DNA of 8,412 nt, from NCBI GenBank assembly GCA_025357895.1, contig JANYLL010000047.1:1-8412 (forward strand), given 5' to 3'. Below the pieces are notes generated by a model, which was not told the DNA's origin, ran no database searches, and saw nothing but the letters and a program-made list of their open reading frames with translations. The position numbers were made by a program, and so were the translations under genes. Shown here piece by piece: positions 1 through 5,079 of the stretch. The number at the start of each line of letters is the position of its first letter. Within the stretch, counting starts at the first letter, position 1. This DNA comes from Ignavibacteriota bacterium. GTDB lineage: Bacteria; Bacteroidota; Ignavibacteria; Palsa-1295.

Positions 1-1
1 C

Positions 2-196
2 TTCCGGCTGGTCAAACTTATGGTTAAGTATGAATTCCAATATGATATAATCATAAAAAAAGCGAAATCACTTGAAGAGCAATTGCGCAACACGAAGCCA
101 AGCATCGGAGAGTTAAAGGAAGCCGTGCTGATCATGCCTCCAATGCTTATGTGGCAGCGGATGAAGGCTGCATTGGAAGCTCAATCAAAATCATAA
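2..196 (+). CDS. C-terminal fragment of an unrecognised protein
   Basis: An open frame enters from the left edge and ends at a TAA at 194-196, giving the last 64 residues of a protein. The tail is basic and amphipathic, with a helical look (for example KKAKSLEEQLRN) and a Met-rich stretch near the end (LIMPPMLMWQRM). I do not recognise the family and assign no function. An in-frame ATG lies at position 20, but no ribosome binding site precedes it, so a truncated larger gene is more likely than a 58-codon small ORF. The gene converges with the lptG-like gene on the other strand. The 58-bp gap between them shows no convincing terminator hairpin. Confidence 0.5.
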   Translation, partial: FRLVKLMVKYEFQYDIIIKKAKSLEEQLRNTKPSIGELKEAVLIMPPMLMWQRMKAALEAQSKS

Positions 197-254
197 AATC
201 CTCATCCCTACCCTGGCATCCCTTTCCGATTTTAGCAGCACCGCTTCTACTTTT

Positions 255-1352
255 TTATTTCTGAACTTTCGCTATTACACCAATAGCAATAAGGAAAAAT
301 AAAATATTTGCAAGCCATGCAGTCAGGATCGGGTCGATGGCTCCGGTATAGCCGAAAGTTTGCGAGACCTTTGTGAAGGCAAGAAAAAAGAATGCAATGC
401 CGATTGCGATGGCAAATTGTATGGCAAGTCCGCCGCGTTTTTTCTGCGAAGCGAACGGTACGCCGAAAAGAACAACGACAAGGGATGTAAACGACATTGC
501 ATATTTCGAATAGTAATCGACTTCATCATGTGCCGTATCCTGTCCTGATTGCTTTGCAATATCGATTCTTTGTCGGAACTGTGTATTGGTCAGCTCTTCA
601 TATTTTAATTGCCGTTCACGTAATTCCTTCGGAGTAAAACTGAATCTCATCATTGCTTCGGAATCCGAAACCTTTCGGTACGATTCTTTTGAGGAGTCGT
701 TGGTAAAAATTCTTTCCACAGCATCAACTAACCGCCATTTATGCTTCGTCGAATCCCAAAGCATCTGCTTGGCATCAATGCGGCGATAGAGCTTCGTCGG
801 ATCGTTTGGCGAAAAGAAATAGATTCCTATCCTATCGGCTCTGGCACCTTCAAAGGTAAAATTCTGGATCACCACAAATTCGCTGATGCCTTCCTGCAAA
901 TGGAGATTCGATTGCGGACCGATCGATGTTGTGCCCGGCAGATCGTATTTGCGCTGCAGCTCATCGACCCTTGCATTGGCTCGCGGTAGTATCCAGCCAT
1001 TAAAATACACTGCGCCAAAACTCAGAGCAACACCAAGGATCACGAATGGCAGCATAAACCGGTAAAGCGACATTCCCGCCGAACGCGTAGCCACGATCTC
1101 TGTCTGCTGCGACATTTTTCCTGTCGTAAAAAGGCTTCCCAGCAGCAGAGCGATAGGCAGAACAAGTGAGATCATCTGCGGAGTGAAGTTGATATAGTAA
1201 TCAAGAACTCCGGTAAACGGCACTTTCCGATCCAGAAATTTATCAAGTTTCTCCATCAGATCTATTGCAACGAATAGAATGATGAAAGCAGCGATCGAAA
1301 CGAGCGTCGCCAAAATAAATTGCTTAATAATATACCGATCGAGTAATTTCAC
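255..1352 (-). CDS. lptG: LptF/LptG-family lipopolysaccharide export permease
   Basis: This 365-residue inner-membrane protein belongs to the YjgP/YjgQ (LptF/LptG) family. With LptB it forms the ABC transporter that extracts lipopolysaccharide from the inner membrane and passes it to LptC and LptA. Six membrane segments are visible at about 12-31, 58-77, 98-117, 285-303, 309-327 and 341-362. A soluble, beta-rich periplasmic domain lies between the third and fourth, which is the family layout. The N-terminus (KLLDRYIIKQFI), the cytoplasmic coupling region EIVATRSAGMSLYRF (85-99) and the SQKKRGGLA segment (302-310) are typical of the family. The length is normal. The start is a GTG at 1350-1352, chosen because the family N-terminus begins there; no clear Shine-Dalgarno precedes it. 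The choice of LptG over LptF rests on the LDRYI-type N-terminus and is tentative. The partner permease is not in the window. The gene is transcribed divergently from the sigma factor gene. Confidence 0.9.
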   Translation of the reverse strand: MKLLDRYIIKQFILATLVSIAAFIILFVAIDLMEKLDKFLDRKVPFTGVLDYYINFTPQMISLVLPIALLLGSLFTTGKMSQQTEIVATRSAGMSLYRFMLPFVILGVALSFGAVYFNGWILPRANARVDELQRKYDLPGTTSIGPQSNLHLQEGISEFVVIQNFTFEGARADRIGIYFFSPNDPTKLYRRIDAKQMLWDSTKHKWRLVDAVERIFTNDSSKESYRKVSDSEAMMRFSFTPKELRERQLKYEELTNTQFRQRIDIAKQSGQDTAHDEVDYYSKYAMSFTSLVVVLFGVPFASQKKRGGLAIQFAIAIGIAFFFLAFTKVSQTFGYTGAIDPILTAWLANILFFLIAIGVIAKVQK

Positions 1353-1374
1353 GCGCTTGACAACAAAATGGAGT

Positions 1375-1395
1375 AGTTGACAGTTTACAGTCTAT
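1375..1395. repeat. Three degenerate tandem heptamers (AGTNNAN type)
   Basis: Three consecutive 7-bp units all begin with AGT: AGTTGAC at 1375-1381, AGTTTAC at 1382-1388 and AGTCTAT at 1389-1395. They lie 23 bp upstream of the lptG start, on the 5' side of that gene. The 7-bp period and the AGT start resemble the longer heptamer hairpin at 2123-2195, so this may be a decayed copy of the same kind of intergenic repeat. With only three units, chance cannot be excluded. Confidence 0.35.
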
Positions 1396-1475
1396 CAATT
1401 CAATAAAGTGTATAAAAAAGCATATTTTGGGCGATTTTCGTTTGCAACTTTGGGGCGGAGAGCGTGTTAATATCT

Positions 1476-1504
1476 GTAGAGATGCGATATTATCGCGTCT
1501 CTAC
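1476..1504. repeat. 29-bp near-perfect palindrome, REP-like dispersed repeat candidate
   Basis: The arms are GTAGAGATGCGAT (1476-1488) and ATCGCGTCTCTAC (1492-1504). They pair over 13 positions with one G-T wobble (1483 with 1497) around a 3-nt centre. The outer GTAGAGA/TCTCTAC arms with an alternating GCG core resemble palindromes that I recall being scattered between genes in cyanobacterial and Bacteroidota genomes; that link is from memory, not from a search. The element ends 23 bp before the sigma factor ATG. If transcription starts upstream, it would fold as a hairpin in the 5' leader. There is no T-run after it, so it is not a classical terminator. Confidence 0.7.
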
Positions 1505-1527
1505 CCGGGCAAAAACGTATATGAACA

Positions 1528-2118
1528 ATGGCTGAATTACTTGAGCCTACATTGATGGACCCGAATTTCACGAGCGACAAGGACCGCGAGCGCGCTTATG
1601 AGATCGAGCTTTTTCGTGCCTTTATGGCCGGAAAGCGCGAGGCGTTCACTGAGCTTTATCTGCGTTTTCGGCAGCGGGTCTTTAGTTATTGCCTGAGAAT
1701 GCTCGGTAACAGTGCCGAAGCCGAGGACATGTATCAGGAAGTATTTATCAGGGTCTATCAGCGCGCTCATCAGTTTGCTGAAGAGAAAAGTCTTGCCGGC
1801 TGGATCTTCACCATCGCGCATAATCTTTGCCTTAATAGGATCAGAGATAGAAGAACATTTGATAATATTGATGATTTGCGTTATCTTGCCTCGCCTACTC
1901 AGGAATATGGTGACGATTGGGCAGTCAGGATTCAGGCAGCATTAGAGCAAGTGCCGCCGGAAAACCGCGAGCCATTCTTGCTTTTCGAATATCAGGGCTT
2001 AAGTTATATCGAAATAGCCGATGTGATGAAGCTCACTGTTCCGGCAGTAAAAAGTAGAATATATCGTTCAAGAGAACAGCTTAGAGTTATTCTTGAACCA
2101 TATTATAAAGAAGAATAG
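1528..2118 (+). CDS. ECF-family RNA polymerase sigma factor
   Basis: This 196-residue protein has the two domains of a group 4 (ECF) sigma-70 factor. Region 2 covers about residues 38-108: it includes the LYLRFRQRVFSYCLRML helix, the AEAEDMYQEVFIRVYQ segment and the WIFTIAHNLCLNRIRDRR promoter-melting and -10-binding helix. Region 4 covers about 134-187, with a helix-turn-helix at SYIEIADVMKLTVPAVKSRI that would read the -35 element. No region 1.1 or region 3 is present, as expected for ECF factors. An in-frame TGA at 1522-1524 means the ATG at 1528 is the first possible start. The ATG at 1555 is an alternative, and neither has a strong ribosome binding site. The gene leads a likely unit with the membrane protein at 2266, which looks like its anti-sigma factor. 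A palindrome lies upstream and a long hairpin lies directly downstream of the stop codon. The regulon cannot be told from this window. Confidence 0.93.
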   Translation: MAELLEPTLMDPNFTSDKDRERAYEIELFRAFMAGKREAFTELYLRFRQRVFSYCLRMLGNSAEAEDMYQEVFIRVYQRAHQFAEEKSLAGWIFTIAHNLCLNRIRDRRTFDNIDDLRYLASPTQEYGDDWAVRIQAALEQVPPENREPFLLFEYQGLSYIEIADVMKLTVPAVKSRIYRSREQLRVILEPYYKEE

Positions 2119-2122
2119 GGGC

Positions 2123-2195
2123 AGTCGTTAGTCATCAGTCTTTAGTCGTTAGCAGAATAGGAGTGCTAACGACTAAAGGCTAAAGACTAACAACT
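2123..2195. repeat. Long imperfect hairpin built from inverted heptamer repeats
   Basis: Four tandem heptamers of consensus AGTCNTT fill 2123-2150, in exact 7-bp phase. Four units of the reverse-complement type (AANNACT and close variants) fill 2168-2195. The two arms, 2123-2153 and 2165-2195, pair over 31 positions with three mismatches and one G-T wobble, leaving an 11-nt loop. The element begins 5 bp after the sigma factor stop codon and fills half of the gap before the anti-sigma gene. In RNA it would form a long stem able to protect the upstream message, slow transcription or lower expression of the downstream genes. It lacks a T-run, so it is not a standard intrinsic terminator. The heptamer build recalls the short tandem repeats described in cyanobacteria and seen between genes in other phyla. 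Confidence 0.88.
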
Positions 2196-2265
2196 TTATA
2201 AAATTGTCGGAAAGAAATATTGACCGATAAATTTTCAGAAGAAAAACGAAAGTGAGATTAATGAT

Positions 2266-3624
2266 ATGAGCATGAACACAGAACTCCTTCAATTTTTGGA
2301 TGGGTCACTGCATCCGGAGCAGGAAGCGGAGCTATTGCACCGCCTTTCCGTCTCTCCGGAGCGCCGCGATCTCTTGCGCAGCTTTTTGAATCAGCAAGTG
2401 CTTTTCCAACGCGACCGCAATTCTATTGCCGTTCCATACGCCGCCGAACAAAAACTTTGGACACGCCTTGGCGGTATGATGCCTCCTTTGGCAGAGACTG
2501 CCGCAGCCCCAACTGCTGCCGTAATTGAAACTGCAGCTACGACAGCTTCACGCACCGGTGCTTTTAGCTCAGTATTCTCCGCAGCTTCGATTGCAGTTAT
2601 TTGTTTACTTATCGGTTTAGGTTCAGGATATTTTGCAGGAAAGAATTCAAATCCTCCTATAGCGGAGACTCTTAATTCATCACCTGTAGTGCATGAAGCT
2701 TCAGATATAGGACTAGAAGGTCGTAGAAGTTCTCGAGAACCTATAAGTCATAAGAGAAGTAATTCACAAAACACTCCTCTTCCGTATTCCGGAGCGCCCC
2801 TTGATAATATTATTTCACAGAATATAACTTACGAGAATTTTGCAAATGAAGATATTGCAATAAAGAATTCAAGTGAAGTTATATCTGCAAATGCTTTACC
2901 CCAGATCTCATCGGTAACTCCAAAGCAGATTGCTATGACGAACTTCAATTCTCCCTATGTTCGCGACCCGAACCAGTATTGGGAGCATTCACCATTTACT
3001 ACTGAGAGTCAGATACTACAGAAGACATTCCTTCAGAAATGGGAGTTTTCATACTATGAAAGCATTGGCAAGCAATTCCCGAATAATGCAGCGACCAATG
3101 TTTCGATGCCTGTTGTGACCAATTCATCTATTAGCGCATTATTTCAACCCTTTGCCAATGTATCAGGTATCCAATCGCATTTTTGGGTAGGTGGAAGTTT
3201 TGGTACGGCAAATGTAACGATGAAAAAATTCAGCATCGTACAGATCGATCCCATCGATCCTAAAAAGGGATTAGCGATGGCTGCCGACCTTGTGCATGTG
3301 CAAACTAGTTATGTTGGCGGATTGTTACAATATCGTCAACCTGTAGGTGCAAAATGGGCTGGTACCCTGACAGCTATGGCAGCGCCCTCATCTGCAGGAA
3401 TGATTTGGGGTGGAGAACTTGGCGTGCATTATGATGCAACAAGTAACTTCGGAATCGTTGGCGGATTTCGGGGAACATACCTGAGCTATAATCTTGATGC
3501 ACAGCAGCAGCAAGTGATATCTCAAGGCGTATCGGCTTTTGGGATCCCGGCTCCGGTGGCATCGCAATCAAAGCAACAAAGTTATAATCTGGAGATAAGT
3601 TCAGGAATTTATTTCCACTTTTAA
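2266..3624 (+). CDS. Putative membrane anti-sigma factor with outer-membrane beta-barrel-like C-terminal domain
   Basis: This 452-residue protein has four visible parts. Residues 1-75 are a helical, charged segment (LLQFLDGSLHPEQEAELLHR and following). It resembles the cytoplasmic N-terminus of anti-sigma regulators but lacks the His-Cys-Cys zinc motif of zf-HC2 proteins; the only cysteine is C113, in the membrane segment. After an Ala/Thr-rich stretch comes one membrane helix at about 101-125. Residues 126-300 are a Ser/Asn-rich, low-GC linker. Residues 303-452 are rich in alternating hydrophobic residues and glycine, with about seven predicted beta-strands, and end in GIYFHF, typical of an outer-membrane barrel. 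Its place directly after an ECF sigma gene supports the anti-sigma role. The start at 2266 has a weak GTGAG about 9 bp upstream; Met3 (2272) is an alternative. I recall similar fusions near ECF factors in Bacteroidota. An alternative is that the helix acts as an internal signal peptide for a secreted barrel. Confidence 0.7.
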   Translation: MSMNTELLQFLDGSLHPEQEAELLHRLSVSPERRDLLRSFLNQQVLFQRDRNSIAVPYAAEQKLWTRLGGMMPPLAETAAAPTAAVIETAATTASRTGAFSSVFSAASIAVICLLIGLGSGYFAGKNSNPPIAETLNSSPVVHEASDIGLEGRRSSREPISHKRSNSQNTPLPYSGAPLDNIISQNITYENFANEDIAIKNSSEVISANALPQISSVTPKQIAMTNFNSPYVRDPNQYWEHSPFTTESQILQKTFLQKWEFSYYESIGKQFPNNAATNVSMPVVTNSSISALFQPFANVSGIQSHFWVGGSFGTANVTMKKFSIVQIDPIDPKKGLAMAADLVHVQTSYVGGLLQYRQPVGAKWAGTLTAMAAPSSAGMIWGGELGVHYDATSNFGIVGGFRGTYLSYNLDAQQQQVISQGVSAFGIPAPVASQSKQQSYNLEISSGIYFHF

Positions 3625-3630
3625 GGAAAA
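3623..3630 (+). promoter_or_regulatory. Ribosome binding site overlapping the upstream stop codon
   Basis: The sequence AAGGAAAA begins inside the TAA stop of the anti-sigma-like gene and lies 6 bp before the ATG of the lipoprotein. This is the clearest Shine-Dalgarno in the window. It fixes the lipoprotein start and suggests that translation of the two genes is coupled. Confidence 0.7.
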
Positions 3631-3636
3631 TGTGAT

Positions 3637-4356
3637 ATGAAAAAATTGGCTTCATTAGCTGCGGCTTCTCTACTGACAGCTTTCCTCGCAGGTTGCAGTG
3701 CACCGGTAGCACCCACTTCGCTTTCTTCGAATGCGGATGCATATTTTTTTCAGCAGAACACCACATACTCCTACACGTATTCGCAGGATAAAACAACGTC
3801 AAACCCGGTCGCAACATACGGCGTTACTCCGCCAGTTACATACGGAAGCTTTTTAAGTCTGGTATCGCAAAACCAGAGCGGAACAACAGATACCTTACTG
3901 TTATTTAAGAACCGCGTTACCTCCGATGGTACGGTAAATTGTATACTTTCAAACTCCCCAACTGATATCGGTATCATAGTCTTAAAAGGGACGCTCGATC
4001 TTGGCGCTGCATGGTATGCCGATACGGCTCAAAAAATTCAGGCAAATGTTGTCGGAAAATATGCGGAGTATTATCTTCCCGGCAGACAAATCCATTACAG
4101 TGATGTCGTCGTTGTTAAATATACCGATAGCCGAGCGGCTTCCGATTTATACGTTATCCGATATTTTGCTCGTGGTTATGGTTTGATCTTAGAACGTACG
4201 ATCACCGGAATAACATCAGAGATATCAAATCTCCAGCTTATTTCTTTTCAGGGCTCTCTTTCAAATGCAAATCCTGATACGAAACACGACCATTGGTTTA
4301 ATTCGAATGGACACTACATTGCGAATATGAAGCCAGATGATATATTTGACAAATAG
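3637..4356 (+). CDS. Lipoprotein of unknown function
   Basis: This 239-residue protein has a textbook lipoprotein signal peptide: MKK, then a hydrophobic stretch, then the lipobox LAGC with the acylated cysteine at residue 20. Ser follows the cysteine, and there is no aspartate that would act as an inner-membrane retention signal under the enterobacterial rule, so the outer membrane is the likely site. The mature part is beta-rich with many Tyr, Thr and Ser residues. Near the end it carries DVVVVKYTDS (155-164) and YFARGYGLILE (176-186), a pattern I associate with periplasmic beta-rich lipoproteins of the FCB group, without a known function. The gene starts 12 bp after the anti-sigma-like gene, so it is probably co-transcribed and may be a partner or target of that system. 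No enzyme motif is visible, and the fold family was not identified. Confidence 0.8.
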   Translation: MKKLASLAAASLLTAFLAGCSAPVAPTSLSSNADAYFFQQNTTYSYTYSQDKTTSNPVATYGVTPPVTYGSFLSLVSQNQSGTTDTLLLFKNRVTSDGTVNCILSNSPTDIGIIVLKGTLDLGAAWYADTAQKIQANVVGKYAEYYLPGRQIHYSDVVVVKYTDSRAASDLYVIRYFARGYGLILERTITGITSEISNLQLISFQGSLSNANPDTKHDHWFNSNGHYIANMKPDDIFDK

Positions 4357-4491
4357 GATTTAGAATTATTTCATTCAGATATCCGCTCCTCGTTTCTTTT
4401 GCTTTCCCCAAAAACGGGATCCAGAGGAATGCCTCATACGCTCATAATACCTTTTTAAACTCAAGCCAAGAGCACTAAAACAGCTCAAATT

Positions 4492-4528
4492 TTGTAATAA
4501 TAGTGTCCCTATTGAAGGGTATTAACAA
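4492..4528. other. Possible stem-loop in the leader before the thioredoxin gene
   Basis: TTGTAATA (4492-4499) can pair with TATTAACAA (4520-4528) with one bulged base. Inside it, CCCT (4507-4510) can pair with AGGG (4516-4519). The structure ends 12 bp before the thioredoxin ATG. It could be an operator or a leader hairpin, but the pairing is AT-rich and could be chance. The rest of the 4357-4540 spacer shows no convincing terminator or promoter. Confidence 0.2.
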
Positions 4529-4540
4529 TAATTTGGAACG

Positions 4541-5077
4541 ATGATGAAAATGAAGCGTCCGATTCTTTTTGTAATGTTCTTTCTGATCTCAGGAATTGCT
4601 ATATTTCTTTTTGCTAAGCCAAAAGCCGAGGATATCAAACATGCCGATTTTAGCGATTTACAGGCGGCTCCGGATTTTGTGCTTAAAGATGTATTTGGAA
4701 AAGATATAAAACTTTCTGATTTCAAAGGAAAAATTGTGATCTTAAATTTTTGGGCAACGTGGTGCGGTCCCTGCCTAAAAGAAATGCCTGACTTCATTGA
4801 ACTCCAAAATGAATATGAAAAGGATGGATTGCAATTTATCGGTATTGCTCTGGATCAGGAGGGTGCAGCAAAGGTCAGACCCTTTGTCGAAAGAAATAAA
4901 ATATCCTATCCGATCCTGATCGGTAATAATGATATTGCCGATAAGTACGGCGGAATGAATGCCATCCCCGTTACATTTCTTATCGATCGCAAAGGTATGA
5001 TCCGCAATCATTATATAGGTATGCGGCAGAAGAGTGACCTCGAGTCTATGGCATTGGCACTTTTACGGGAAAAGTAA
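4541..5077 (+). CDS. TlpA/ResA-like membrane-anchored thiol-disulfide oxidoreductase
   Basis: This 178-residue thioredoxin-fold protein carries the active-site motif WCGPC (Cys75 and Cys78) and the cis-proline loop AIPVTFLID (Pro143). It has the N-terminal APDFVLKDVFGKDIKLSDFKG segment (split here: residues 43-63) typical of the AhpC/TSA-Redoxin-TlpA branch. The N-terminus is a short basic segment and a hydrophobic helix at about 7-25 with no lipobox. It would hold the domain on the outer face of the inner membrane, although cleavage as a signal peptide is possible. Members of this family reduce disulfides in periplasmic proteins, for example apocytochrome c. No cytochrome maturation gene is visible here, so the substrate is unknown. 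Three methionines lie close together at the start (4541, 4544, 4550); GGA at 4535-4537 best fits the second or third. It is the first gene of a tight operon. Confidence 0.9.
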   Translation: MMKMKRPILFVMFFLISGIAIFLFAKPKAEDIKHADFSDLQAAPDFVLKDVFGKDIKLSDFKGKIVILNFWATWCGPCLKEMPDFIELQNEYEKDGLQFIGIALDQEGAAKVRPFVERNKISYPILIGNNDIADKYGGMNAIPVTFLIDRKGMIRNHYIGMRQKSDLESMALALLREK

Positions 5078-5079
5078 TA

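Noticed and set aside
360..989. Open frames on the + strand inside the lptG region
   Set aside because: They lie antisense to a strongly recognised family member, have no homology signs or ribosome binding sites, and look like shadows.
1442..1473. Possible promoter for the sigma gene: TTGCAA with TAATAT, or an ECF-like AAC...CGT pair
   Set aside because: The spacing is about 20 bp for the first pair and 14 bp for the second, both off the usual values, so neither is supported well enough to annotate.
2123..2195. CRISPR array or tRNA-like structure in the repetitive gap
   Set aside because: The repeat units are 7 bp without spacers and form one long inverted repeat, which fits neither a CRISPR array nor a tRNA.
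3374..3817. 147-codon open frame on the - strand across the end of the anti-sigma-like gene and the start of the lipoprotein
   Set aside because: It covers the opposite strand of two well-supported genes, including the lipobox and its ribosome binding site, and its translation shows no domain-like pattern.
4424..4435. GAGG/CCTC mini-hairpin after the lipoprotein gene as a terminator
   Set aside because: The stem is only 4 bp and no T-run follows.
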